Assembly (NCBI GenBank): GCA_028871195.1
Contig: JAGWNT010000091.1
Coordinates: 1 to 15,765, forward strand
DNA from: REEB85 sp018971455
Lineage (GTDB): Bacteria; Pseudomonadota; Alphaproteobacteria; Acetobacterales; Acetobacteraceae
Direction of reading: 5' to 3'
Length of the DNA stretch: 15,765 nt
A program made the position numbers and the translations under genes. Positions 1-7,487 of the stretch are shown here, piece after piece (position 1 is the first letter of the stretch; every line of letters begins with the position of its first letter). The notes beneath the pieces are model-generated. The model did no database searches. It had not been told where the DNA came from and worked only from the letters and a program-made list of their open reading frames with translations.

Positions 1-43
1 GCGATGATGCCGGCACGCCGTGCGGTCGCGGCACGGATATTCC

Positions 44-646
44 ATGCAGGCATTGCCAGGTCCCGGAGTTCTCGCGGTCATCACCGATTTTGCCGACCAG
101 GCGGTGATGCTGCCGCTGGCCGCCGTCACGGGCCTTGCGCTGTGGCTGGCCGGCTGGCGGCGCGGGGCGTTGGCCTGGTACCTGGCCGTGCCGGCGACGC
201 TGGCGGTGGTGGGGCTCGCCAAGCTCGGCGTGTTCCTCTTCGGCGCACCCGGCGCGCTGCCGGACCTGCGCAGCCCGAGCGGGCATACCGCCGCGGCGGC
301 GCTGGTGTTCGGCGGCCTTGCCGCCCTGCTTGGCGCGCGCCGCAAACGCGGCCTCGTCGCTCTCGGTCTGGCCCTGGCCTTCGCCGTCCTGATCGGTCTC
401 ACCCGACTCGGGCTGCACGTGCACACGGTGGATGACGTGGTGGTCGGCGCGGGGATCGGCGTGCTCGGGGCCATGCTGCTGGCGGCGCTGGCCGGCGTCC
501 GGCCGGAGGCGTTGCGGCCAAGGCTGCCGCTTGGCGCGGCCTTGCTGGTGCTCGTGCTGTTCCACGGGCTGCGCCTGCCGGCGGAGGCCTGGCTGCACCA
601 CGTCGCCGACGCGCTGACGCCGCCCGGCGAGCTGATCTGGCCGTAG
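44..646 (+). CDS. PAP2-family membrane phosphatase
   Basis: This 200-residue protein is predominantly hydrophobic, with about six membrane segments (roughly residues 20-37, 44-66, 84-97, 103-119, 133-153 and 162-178). It carries two of the three PAP2 acid-phosphatase motifs: PSGHT at 78-82 and a TRLGLHVHTVDD stretch at 120-131 that supplies Arg121, the nucleophile-type His127 and Asp131. Motif 1 is degenerate: Lys60 is followed six residues later by GAP, where RP is normal. The family removes phosphate from lipid phosphates or pyrophosphates such as undecaprenyl pyrophosphate, phosphatidate or lipid A. The substrate here is not visible. The gene lies next to nucleotide-sugar genes, so a role in glycan-lipid carrier recycling is possible, but this is inference. 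The ATG at 44 was chosen; a GTG at 20 would add eight residues, and neither has a clear ribosome binding site. It converges with rmd, with 17 bp between the stops. Confidence 0.85.
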   Translation: MQALPGPGVLAVITDFADQAVMLPLAAVTGLALWLAGWRRGALAWYLAVPATLAVVGLAKLGVFLFGAPGALPDLRSPSGHTAAAALVFGGLAALLGARRKRGLVALGLALAFAVLIGLTRLGLHVHTVDDVVVGAGIGVLGAMLLAALAGVRPEALRPRLPLGAALLVLVLFHGLRLPAEAWLHHVADALTPPGELIWP

Positions 647-663
647 GAGCCTGTCCAGCCGGA

Positions 664-1596
664 TCAGGCTTCCGCGCGCACCCGCCCGGTCCAGTCGGCC
701 AGCACGTCGCGCAGGGTCTGGTCCCACGGAATCATCGGCGCCCAGCCGAGCGCCGCGCGGGCGGCGCGGGCCTGGCCGCAGGCGACCGGGATTTCCGCCG
801 GGCGCAGCAGCGCCGCCCCGGTCCGCACCTCGGCACTCACGCCGCCGAGTGCGAGCAGGCGGTCCAGGATATCGCCGATGCGCCGCGGCGTGCCCGAGGC
901 GATGTTGAAGATGCTGCCCGCGGCAAGGCCGGATGCGTGTTCGAGGCAGGCGACATAGGCGTCGCACACATCGCGCACATCGAGAAAATCGCGCGCCGGG
1001 TCGAGCGCCCCGACATCCAGCACCGGCGCCTGGAGCCCGGCGGCAATGCGCGCCACCTGCCGGGCGAAGGCGGGCACCACGAAATCGGCCGATTGGCCGG
1101 GGCCGGTATGGTTGAACGGGCGCAGGCGCACCACGCGCAACCCTTCGGAGACCATGGCGCCGAGGGCGAGGTCGGCGGCGGCCTTGGTGGCGGCATAGGT
1201 GTTCATCGGCGCCGCCGGCGCGGTTTCGTCGAGCGGCGCGCCGGCACGGAAGGAGCGGCCATAGATCTCGGCACTCGACACGTAGAGCAGCACGCAGTCC
1301 GGCGCCGCGGCGAGCAGTGCGGCGGCCAGGCCCAGCGTGCCATGCAAATTGACCTGCCAGGCCAGCCCCGGATTGCCGCGCGCCGCCGGCACCGCCGCCA
1401 CCGCGGCGAGGTGGATGCAGGCCTCCGGGCGGCTGCGCTCCACCAGGTCGCGCACCGCCTGGGCGTCGGTGATGTCGAGCGCGTGCCGCCCGGCGGTGCA
1501 CAATGTCAGCTCCGCCTGCGGAAACGCGGCGCGCAGCCGCGGCACCAGGTGTGCGCCCACGAACCCGCCGGCGCCGGTGACCAGGATCCGCCGCAC
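664..1596 (-). CDS. rmd: GDP-4-keto-6-deoxy-D-mannose reductase (RMD)
   Basis: This 310-residue short-chain dehydrogenase of the extended NDP-sugar type probably reduces GDP-4-keto-6-deoxymannose to GDP-D-rhamnose with NAD(P)H in the cytosol. The Rossmann glycine motif GAGGFVG is at residues 8-14, the SSAEIYG strand is at 107-113, and the catalytic YAATK (Tyr134, Lys138) follows. The RPFNHTGPGQ segment at 159-168 and the RDFLDVRDV segment are typical of the RMD subgroup. The start is a GTG 5 bp after the gmd stop codon. The open frame runs much further upstream, but that part is gmd read out of frame. The tight spacing behind gmd indicates co-transcription and supports the substrate assignment, because GMD makes the RMD substrate. 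A related activity such as GDP-fucose synthase is less likely, because that family needs a different epimerase active-site context. Confidence 0.88.
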   Translation of the reverse strand: MRRILVTGAGGFVGAHLVPRLRAAFPQAELTLCTAGRHALDITDAQAVRDLVERSRPEACIHLAAVAAVPAARGNPGLAWQVNLHGTLGLAAALLAAAPDCVLLYVSSAEIYGRSFRAGAPLDETAPAAPMNTYAATKAAADLALGAMVSEGLRVVRLRPFNHTGPGQSADFVVPAFARQVARIAAGLQAPVLDVGALDPARDFLDVRDVCDAYVACLEHASGLAAGSIFNIASGTPRRIGDILDRLLALGGVSAEVRTGAALLRPAEIPVACGQARAARAALGWAPMIPWDQTLRDVLADWTGRVRAEA

Positions 1597-1601
1597 GGCG
1601 C

Positions 1602-2603
1602 TCAGGCCCGGGTGGCGACCGGTGCCGCGGTGCGGCCACGGTGGCGGGCCAGGTCGGCCTCCACCATCTCGGCCACCATCGTCTCGAGCGTCACCGAGGG
1701 CTGCCAGCGGAGCTTGGTGCGCGCCTTGGTGGCGTCGCCGAGCAGCACCTCGACCTCGGCCGGACGCAGCAGATCGGCGCTGGTGCGGACGAATTCCTGC
1801 CAGTCGAGCCCGACATGGCCGAACGCCATGGCGCAGAAATCGCGGATGCTCGTGGTCCGCCCGGTGGCGATGACGTAGTCCTGCGCCTCGTCCTGCTGGA
1901 GCATCAGCCACATGGCGCGGACATAGTCGCGCGCATGGCCCCAGTCGCGCGTCGCGTCGAGATTGCCGAGCTGGAGCTCGCGGGCAAGGCCGAGCTTGAT
2001 GCGCGCCACGCCGTCAGTGACCTTGCGGGTGACGAACTCGATGCCGCGCAGCGGGCTCTCATGGTTGAAGAGGATGCCCGAGGAGGCATGCATGCCGAAG
2101 CTCTCGCGGTAGTTCACCGTCATCCAGTGCGCGTACAGCTTCGCCGCCGCATAGGGGCTGCGCGGGTAGAAGGGCGTGCTCTCGCTCTGCACGGCTTGCT
2201 GGATCTTGCCGAACATCTCCGAGGAGGAGGCCTGGTAGAAGCGGGCCTGCGGGCAGACGATGCGAACCGCCTCCAGCATGTTCACCGCGCCCATGCCGGT
2301 GACCGCCCCGGTCAGCAGCGGCTGCTGCCAGGAGGCGGCGACGAAGCTCTGCGCCGCGAGATTATAGACCTCGTCGGGCTTGATGCCGCCGACGATGCGG
2401 ATGGCGCTCGACAAATCCATCAGGTCGCCATCGACCAGCTTCACGCGGTCGAGAATGCCGAGCCAGCGCAGCCGCTCGCCGATCACATCCGCCGAGGCCG
2501 AGCGGCGCAGCAGCCCGTGCACCGCATAACCCTGGTCGAGCAGCAATTGCGCCAGATAGGCGCCATCCTGGCCGGTGATGCCGGTGATCAGCGCTGTCCG
2601 CAT
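1602..2603 (-). CDS. gmd: GDP-mannose 4,6-dehydratase
   Basis: This 333-residue enzyme converts GDP-D-mannose to GDP-4-keto-6-deoxy-D-mannose, the branch point to GDP-rhamnose, GDP-fucose, GDP-perosamine and GDP-colitose. The cofactor motif GITGQDG is at residues 8-14. LRRSAS at about 32-37 matches the NADP-binding arginine loop. SSSEMFG at 126-132, Tyr151 and Lys155 (YAAAK) form the active site. FNHESPLRG at about 179-187 and GNLDATRDWGHARDYV near 213-228 are family signatures. The length is slightly below that of the Escherichia coli enzyme (about 373) but normal for many bacterial GMDs. It is the first gene of a gmd-rmd unit and is transcribed away from the FkbM methyltransferase. A short purine run (GGGAAAGAG) lies about 6-14 bp before the ATG and could serve as the ribosome binding site. 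Confidence 0.95.
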   Translation of the reverse strand: MRTALITGITGQDGAYLAQLLLDQGYAVHGLLRRSASADVIGERLRWLGILDRVKLVDGDLMDLSSAIRIVGGIKPDEVYNLAAQSFVAASWQQPLLTGAVTGMGAVNMLEAVRIVCPQARFYQASSSEMFGKIQQAVQSESTPFYPRSPYAAAKLYAHWMTVNYRESFGMHASSGILFNHESPLRGIEFVTRKVTDGVARIKLGLARELQLGNLDATRDWGHARDYVRAMWLMLQQDEAQDYVIATGRTTSIRDFCAMAFGHVGLDWQEFVRTSADLLRPAEVEVLLGDATKARTKLRWQPSVTLETMVAEMVEADLARHRGRTAAPVATRA

Positions 2604-2739
2604 GCTTGCTCTTTCCCAAAATCACGTCGAAGTCCCGCCATTTGGTCGCCGCGGGCGGCGTGGTGTAGACGACTGGCTCTGCCGCGTCCATCACGCACCG
2701 ATCAAGGCTGCGTCAAAAACAACGAACAGGGGGAGTGAG
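2604..2739. other. Divergent intergenic region between gmd and the FkbM gene
   Basis: This 136-bp stretch separates the starts of two divergent genes and must hold both control regions unless the genes are read through from elsewhere. On the minus strand a TTGACG hexamer (2711-2716) resembles a -35 box, but the hexamer 17 bp downstream (TGATGG) is a poor -10 box. On the plus strand I see no convincing hexamer pair, only an A-rich patch (2715-2727) before the ribosome binding site. No strong hairpin or operator-like palindrome was found. Confidence 0.3.
2728..2735 (+). promoter_or_regulatory. Ribosome binding site fixing a TTG start
   Basis: The purine run AGGGGGAG ends 4 bp before a TTG at 2740. 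The following residues GIISYAQNLEDVML are the conserved amino terminus of this FkbM subfamily. That makes TTG the likely start, even though the reading frame stays open back to 2575 and has upstream ATG codons inside the gmd 5' end. Confidence 0.6.
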
Positions 2740-3654
2740 TTGGGTATAATTTCCTACGCCCAGAATCTCGAGGATGTCATGCTGTGGCGCGCCCTCGGCG
2801 ACGTCGCGCAGGGCTTCTGGATCGATATCGGAGCGTCCGACCCGGTGCAGCACTCGGTCACCCGCGCCTTCTTTGAGCGCGGCTGGCATGGCGTCAACGT
2901 CGAGCCGATGCCGGCCCCGTTCGCGCGGCTGCAGGCCGGCCGGCCCGGCGACATCAACCTCAATCTCGCCATCGGCGCGGCGAACGGGCGGATGGTGTTC
3001 TACGATTGCGAGGACTCCTCGCTGGCGACGCTGGAACCGGCGGTCGCCGAACGCAACCGCGCCGACGGGCGACGGGTCGAGGCGCGCGATATCGAGGTCA
3101 TCACGCTGGCCGAGCTGTGCCGCCTGCAAGCGCCGGCGGACATCCATTTCCTCAAGATCGACGTCGAGGGCGCGGAGGCGCAGGTGCTGGCGGGGGCGGA
3201 TTTCGCGACCTGGCGGCCATGGATCATCCTGCTGGAAGCGACGATTCCGCTCAGCCAGACCGATTCCTCGCAGGATTGGGAACCCGGCCTGCTGGCGCAA
3301 GGCTACCGCTTCGCCTGGTTCGACGGGCTGAACCGCTTCTACATCGCCGCCGAGCGGTGGGATGCGCTGGCGCAGCATTTTCGCGCACCCGCCAATGTCT
3401 GGGACGACTACACACTCTTCGATGCGCCGCACGCCGCGGAGTGCGCCCGCCTGCGGGCCGAGATCAGCCTCCTGCGATCGAGCTTCAGCACGGCCCCGCC
3501 TTCCGCGCCGGCGCCGCTGGCCAAGCGCGTCGCGCGGCGGCTGCGCGCCTTTGTCACGGCCGAGCTGCGCGGCGAGCTGGCCCAGTTGCGCCTGGAGGTG
3601 GCGCGGCTGGCCGGCGAGGTGGCCGCCCTGCGGGCGTCTCAGCTGCGCCCGTAG
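2740..3654 (+). CDS. FkbM-family S-adenosylmethionine methyltransferase
   Basis: This 304-residue protein has an FkbM methyltransferase domain over about residues 1-235. The GIISYAQNLEDVML start is followed by the SAM-binding motif FWIDIGASDP (26-35), ERGWHGVNVEP (46-56) as the strand carrying the acidic ribose ligand, and FLKIDVEGAE (137-146). FkbM proteins usually methylate a sugar or polyketide hydroxyl; in polysaccharide loci they methylate glycan residues. The last 60-70 residues (about 243-304) form an alanine/proline linker and then a Leu/Arg/Glu heptad-like helix ending in ELAQLRLEVARLAGEVAALR, probably a short coiled coil. The TTG start is supported by an adjacent ribosome binding site. 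Its 3' end overlaps the convergent manC stop by 16 bp. Its position between gmd-rmd and manC suggests action on a rhamnose- or mannose-containing glycan; the acceptor is unknown. Confidence 0.85.
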   Translation: MGIISYAQNLEDVMLWRALGDVAQGFWIDIGASDPVQHSVTRAFFERGWHGVNVEPMPAPFARLQAGRPGDINLNLAIGAANGRMVFYDCEDSSLATLEPAVAERNRADGRRVEARDIEVITLAELCRLQAPADIHFLKIDVEGAEAQVLAGADFATWRPWIILLEATIPLSQTDSSQDWEPGLLAQGYRFAWFDGLNRFYIAAERWDALAQHFRAPANVWDDYTLFDAPHAAECARLRAEISLLRSSFSTAPPSAPAPLAKRVARRLRAFVTAELRGELAQLRLEVARLAGEVAALRASQLRP

Positions 3655-5063
3655 GTATCCTCCAGCCGAACGATGTCATCCTCGCCGAGATAGCTGCCCG
3701 ACTGCACCTCGATCAGGGTCAGCGGGATGTGGCCCGGATTCTCCAACCGATGGACGCAGCCGAGCGGCAGATAGAGACTCTCGTTCTCGCGCACCAGCAG
3801 CGTCTCGGCGTCGCGCGTCACCAATGCGCTGCCATTGACCACCACCCAGTGCTCGGCGCGGTGAAAATGCTTCTGCAACGACAATTTCTGCCCCGGCGAG
3901 ACCATGATGCGTTTGACCTGGAAACGCTCGCCCTGGATCAGGCTTTCGTAGAATCCCCATGGGCGATAGACGCGCCGGTGCGCCACCGCCTGCGAACGCC
4001 CGGCCGCGCGCAGCCGGTCCACCACGCGCTTGACGTCCTGCGCGCGGTCGCGGTGCATGGCGAGCACGGCATCCTCCGTCACCACCACGACGGCATCATC
4101 GAGGCCGACGACCGCCGTCATGATGCCGTCGCTGCGGGCGTAGCAATTGCCCGCCCCCTCGAACATCACCTCGCCGACCGCGACATTGCCCTGCGCGTCC
4201 TTGGCGCCGAGTTCCCATAGCGCGGCCCAGCTGCCGACATCCGACCAGCCGAGATCGGCCGGCACGACGGCGGCCCGCGTGGTCCGCTCCGCCACCGCAT
4301 AGTCGATGCTGATCGACGGGCAGGCGCGGAAGGCATCGGGGTCGAGACGGATGAAGTCGAGGTCCTGCACGCGCGCCGCGACGGCGCGGCGCACCGCGGC
4401 GAGCACCTCGGGTGCGTGACGCTCCATCTCGGCCAGCAGCGTGGCGGCGGTGAAGACGAACATGCCGGAGTTCCACAGGTGCCGCCCGTCGGCGACCAGG
4501 CCGGCCGCCGTCGCGGCATCGGGCTTCTCGACGAAGCGGGTTAGCGCATGCACGCCCGCCAGGCCGGGCAGCGCCGCCCCCACCTCGATATAGCCGTATC
4601 CGGTCTCCGGCGCGGTGGGGCGCATGCCGAAGGTGACGATGTGTCCGGCGCGCGCGGCCGCCACCGCGGCATCGAGTGCCAGGCGCAGCGCCGCATCGTC
4701 GCCGATGGCGGCATCGGCCGCCATCATCCACAGCACCGCCTCGGGGTCGGTCTCGGCGATCAGCAGCGCGGCCGCGGTGATCGCCGGCGCGCTGTTGCGC
4801 CCGACCGGCTCCAGCACGATGCGGGCCCCGGTGATGCCAAGCTCGCGCATCTGCTCCGCGACGACGAAGCGGTGTTCCTGGTTGCACACCACCAGCGGGT
4901 CGGCGAAGGCCTCGCCGAGGGCGCGCGCCGCCGTCTCCTGGATCATCGTGCGTGCCGAGATCAGTGGCCAGAACTGCTTGGGGAAGCTCTCCCGCGAGAC
5001 CGGCCAGAGCCGGGTGCCCGAGCCGCCGGAGAGAATGACGGGAACGATGGGGGAAGGTGGCAT
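3639..5063 (-). CDS. manC: Mannose-1-phosphate guanylyltransferase / mannose-6-phosphate isomerase
   Basis: This 474-residue bifunctional type II enzyme is the usual length for the AlgA/CpsB/XanB family. The amino-terminal nucleotidyltransferase domain has GGSGTRLWPVSR at 13-24, EPVGRNSAPA at 85-94, RFVEKP at 176-181, WNSGMFVF at 197-204, SIDYAVAE at 252-259 and LGWSDVGSW at 271-279. It makes GDP-mannose from mannose-1-phosphate and GTP. The carboxy-terminal cupin domain (about 365-474) has RPWGFYESL, the metal-binding KHFHRAEHW (398-406), and VHRLENPG with EVQSGSYLGEDDIVR. It interconverts fructose-6-phosphate and mannose-6-phosphate. The usual PADHxI loop reads AADAAI (115-120), so its His is absent. 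The ATG at 5063 directly precedes the domain; the long open frame upstream is antisense to the amidohydrolase gene. The product feeds GMD next door. Confidence 0.93.
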   Translation of the reverse strand: MPPSPIVPVILSGGSGTRLWPVSRESFPKQFWPLISARTMIQETAARALGEAFADPLVVCNQEHRFVVAEQMRELGITGARIVLEPVGRNSAPAITAAALLIAETDPEAVLWMMAADAAIGDDAALRLALDAAVAAARAGHIVTFGMRPTAPETGYGYIEVGAALPGLAGVHALTRFVEKPDAATAAGLVADGRHLWNSGMFVFTAATLLAEMERHAPEVLAAVRRAVAARVQDLDFIRLDPDAFRACPSISIDYAVAERTTRAAVVPADLGWSDVGSWAALWELGAKDAQGNVAVGEVMFEGAGNCYARSDGIMTAVVGLDDAVVVVTEDAVLAMHRDRAQDVKRVVDRLRAAGRSQAVAHRRVYRPWGFYESLIQGERFQVKRIMVSPGQKLSLQKHFHRAEHWVVVNGSALVTRDAETLLVRENESLYLPLGCVHRLENPGHIPLTLIEVQSGSYLGEDDIVRLEDTYGRS

Positions 5064-5186
5064 GGCGGGCGTCCGTCGGTGGCGGGGGCGCAGGTATTGC
5101 AGCGCACCGCGGCACTGTCCAGCACCGGCTTGTCGCACCATCCCGCGCGCTCCAAGATGGCGACCCCCCATCCGAACGAGCACGCC
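5064..5186. other. Divergent intergenic region between manC and the amidohydrolase gene
   Basis: About 123 bp separate the two start codons. On the minus strand a TGGACA hexamer (5115-5120) has the weak hexamer AATACC 17 bp downstream, toward manC. This is at best a marginal promoter. Nothing convincing is seen for the plus strand. An in-frame ATG at 5157 lies inside this stretch and is an alternative amidohydrolase start. Confidence 0.25.
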
Positions 5187-6383
5187 ATGTCCGCCGCACC
5201 CGGCCTCGCCAACGACCCGCAGACCGCCATCCGCGACGCAACCGCCCGGATCGAGGCGCACCTGATCGCCATCCGGCGTGACATTCACGCCCATCCCGAA
5301 CTCGCCTTCGAGGAGGTGCGCACCGCCGCCATCGTCGCGGCCGAACTCTCCCGCCTGGGCATCGACCATCAGACCGGGGTCGCCAGAACCGGCGTCGTCG
5401 GCCTCATCCGGGGGGGCCGGCCAGGGCCGGTGCTCGCCATTCGCGCCGACATGGACGCCCTGCCGATCCATGAGCAGACCGGGCTCGGCTTCGCCAGCAC
5501 CATCCCCGGCAAGATGCACGCCTGCGGGCACGACATCCACACCACGACCCTGCTCGGCGTGGCCGCCGTGCTGCATGATCTCGCCCCGCGGCTTGCCGGC
5601 ACGGTGAAGCTGATCTTCCAGCCGGCCGAGGAGGCGATCGGCGGCATGAGCGAGATGATTGCCGCGGGCGTGCTGGACGGGCCGAAGATCGACATGGCGC
5701 TGGGCTTTCACAACCACCCCAACACGCCCGCCGGCCGGTTCGACTACACGCGCGGCCCGGGCCTCGCCGCCGCCGACACCTTCAGCGTGACCGTGCACGG
5801 CGTCTCCGGCCACGCCGCCCATCCCTATGCCGCGGTCGATCCGATCGTCGCCGCCGCCCATCTGATCACCCAGTTGCAGACGGTGGTCTCGCGCGAGGTC
5901 AATCCGCTGCAGCCGGCGGTGGTGACGGTTGGCGCCATCCATGGCGGCGAGGCCGCCAACATCATCCCCGACAGCGTCACCTTCCGCGGCACGGTGCGCA
6001 CCTTGCATGCCGAAGCGCGCGACGTGGCGGAAGCCGCCATCAAGCGCCTCTGTGCCGGCACGCTGGAGGGGCTGCGGGTGCGCTGCGAGGTGGAATACCG
6101 GCGCGGCGTGCCGGCCCTGGTCAATGACGACCGGGTCCTCGAGCCCACCATCGAGGCAGTCCGCCACCAACTCGGGGACGTGGTGCAGGAGCGCGGGCCG
6201 AGCATGGGGGCGGAGGATTTTGCCCTGATGTCGCAATTGGTGCCCAGCTTCCAGCTCGGCATCGGCTCCGGCGCGCCGGGGCGGCACGACCGGCTGCACA
6301 ATTCCGCCTACCAGCCCGATGAGGCCTGCATCGCCCTGGGTGTGCAGGCGCTCTCGCGCGCGGCGATCGAGATTCTGTCGTAA
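5187..6383 (+). CDS. M20D-family amidohydrolase (HipO/N-acyl-amino-acid hydrolase type)
   Basis: This 398-residue dinuclear-metal hydrolase is of the M20D group, which cleaves amide bonds of N-acylated or N-benzoylated amino acids and related conjugates. Visible elements are RRDIHAHPEL at 30-39, RADMDALPI at 86-94, MHACGHDIHTT at 110-120 (metal ligands Cys113 and His115), PAEEA at 146-150 with Glu148/Glu149, His175 in FHNHP, the dimerisation-lid segment around VSGHAAHP (206-213), MGAEDFALM at 340-348 and the last ligand His371 in LHNSAYQ. All expected catalytic residues are present, and there is no signal peptide, so it is cytosolic. The ATG at 5187 was chosen because a GAACGAG stretch precedes it; ATG 5157 would add ten residues. 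The stop overlaps the next gene's start (TAATG), so the two are translationally coupled. The exact substrate cannot be read from the sequence. Confidence 0.92.
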   Translation: MSAAPGLANDPQTAIRDATARIEAHLIAIRRDIHAHPELAFEEVRTAAIVAAELSRLGIDHQTGVARTGVVGLIRGGRPGPVLAIRADMDALPIHEQTGLGFASTIPGKMHACGHDIHTTTLLGVAAVLHDLAPRLAGTVKLIFQPAEEAIGGMSEMIAAGVLDGPKIDMALGFHNHPNTPAGRFDYTRGPGLAAADTFSVTVHGVSGHAAHPYAAVDPIVAAAHLITQLQTVVSREVNPLQPAVVTVGAIHGGEAANIIPDSVTFRGTVRTLHAEARDVAEAAIKRLCAGTLEGLRVRCEVEYRRGVPALVNDDRVLEPTIEAVRHQLGDVVQERGPSMGAEDFALMSQLVPSFQLGIGSGAPGRHDRLHNSAYQPDEACIALGVQALSRAAIEILS

Positions 6384-7363
6384 TGCGGGTCTGCGTCTTC
6401 GGTGCCGGGGCGATCGGCGGCCACCTCGCCGCCAGGCTGGCCACCGGCGGCGCGGAGGTCTCGATCGTCGCGCGCGGCGCCCATCTGGCGGCCATCCGGC
6501 ATAACGGGTTGCGGGTCCATGCGCCCGATACGCGGATGCACGTCCATCCCCGCGCCACCGACGATCCGGCCACGCTCGGCCCGCAGGATGCCGTGCTGGT
6601 GACGGCGAAGGCCCCGGCGCTGCCGTCGGTCGCCGCCGCCATCGCGCCCCTGCTCGGGCCGGACACACCGGTCGCCTTCGTCATGAACGGCATTCCGTGG
6701 TGGTATTTCGACCGCCACGGCGGCGCCCTGGAAGGCACCCGCCTGCCGGCGCTCGACTCGGGGGAGGCGGTGCGCCGGGCCATCGGTCCGGCCCGCGCGG
6801 TCGGCGGCGTGGTCTATTCGGCCTGCACCGTGGTCGCGCCGGGCGTCGTCGAGGTCGGCCATAATCGCAACCGGCTGGTGCTGGGCGAGCCTGACGGCAC
6901 GCTCTCGGCGCGCATCGAGGCCATCGCGGGCCCCTTGCGGGCCGGCGGACTGCGCGTCGATGTCACCGACCGCGTCCGCGACTGGGTGTGGTCCAAGCTG
7001 CTGCTCAATCTCGGCTCCGGGCCGCTCGCGGTGCTGACCGGAATGGCCCCGCAGGACATCCACACGGAGCCGGCCTGCACGGCGGCCGCCCGCGCCATCT
7101 ACGCCGAGGCCGCCGCGATCGCCGAGGCGCTGGGCTGCACGCCCCATTTCGACGTCGAGACGCAGCTCACCCACGCGCGGGCGATGACGCACAAGCCGAG
7201 CATCCTGCAGGATCTGGAACTCGGCCGGCCGATGGAGGTGGAGTCGATCTTCGCCGCCCCCCTGGCGCTCGCGCGCCTGGCCGGCGTCGCGACGCCGGCG
7301 CTCGACCTGCTGGTTGCGATGGCAAAACTGCGCGCCAGAGCCGCCGGCCTCTATGCCGGCTGA
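6383..7363 (+). CDS. Ketopantoate reductase (PanE/ApbA)-family dehydrogenase
   Basis: This 326-residue NAD(P)H-dependent 2-oxoacid reductase has the PanE/ApbA fold. The Rossmann motif GAGAIG is at 7-12, followed by the VTAK segment at 73-76 and NGIPWW at 102-107. The catalytic Lys is in WSKLLLNLGSG (Lys205, Asn209). The HKPSILQDLELGRPMEVESI stretch near 272-291 is the family's substrate-domain signature. True PanE makes pantoate for coenzyme A. Many paralogues of this length act on other 2-oxo acids, and this gene's coupling to an amidohydrolase, rather than to panB or panC, argues for such a paralogue; therefore no symbol is given. The ATG shares one base with the upstream TAA. Transcription ends before the oppositely oriented tRNA-Phe, with 34 bp between them. 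Confidence 0.88.
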   Translation: MRVCVFGAGAIGGHLAARLATGGAEVSIVARGAHLAAIRHNGLRVHAPDTRMHVHPRATDDPATLGPQDAVLVTAKAPALPSVAAAIAPLLGPDTPVAFVMNGIPWWYFDRHGGALEGTRLPALDSGEAVRRAIGPARAVGGVVYSACTVVAPGVVEVGHNRNRLVLGEPDGTLSARIEAIAGPLRAGGLRVDVTDRVRDWVWSKLLLNLGSGPLAVLTGMAPQDIHTEPACTAAARAIYAEAAAIAEALGCTPHFDVETQLTHARAMTHKPSILQDLELGRPMEVESIFAAPLALARLAGVATPALDLLVAMAKLRARAAGLYAG

Positions 7364-7397
7364 GGCTGCATCACGGCAGGCATCCGATCGGGACGAA

Positions 7398-7473
7398 TGG
7401 TGCCCAGGGGCGGAATCGAACCACCGACACTGCGATTTTCAGTCGCATGCTCTACCAACTGAGCTACCTGGGC
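7398..7473 (-). tRNA. tRNA-Phe (GAA)
   Basis: This 76-nt gene includes an encoded CCA end. The acceptor arms GCCCAGG/CCTGGGC pair perfectly, the D-arm has AGCTCAGTTGGTAGAGC, the anticodon loop CTGAAAA gives GAA, and the T-arm holds GGTTCGATTCC. It lies directly downstream of yacG on the same strand, an arrangement I recall from other alphaproteobacteria. Confidence 0.98.
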
Positions 7474-7487
7474 ACGTCGCGCGAGCG

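Noticed and set aside
1597..1911. Open frame extending the rmd reading frame about 105 codons upstream
   Set aside because: It is gmd read in another frame; the conserved reductase start begins at the GTG at 1596.
5064..6668. Open frame extending manC upstream to give a protein of about 1009 residues
   Set aside because: The extra part is antisense to the M20D and PanE-type genes and has shadow-like His/Arg/Gly composition; ManC motifs start right after the ATG at 5063.
7364..7397. Possible terminator between the PanE-type gene and tRNA-Phe
   Set aside because: Only a short CCGATCGG self-complement is present, with no T-run on either strand.
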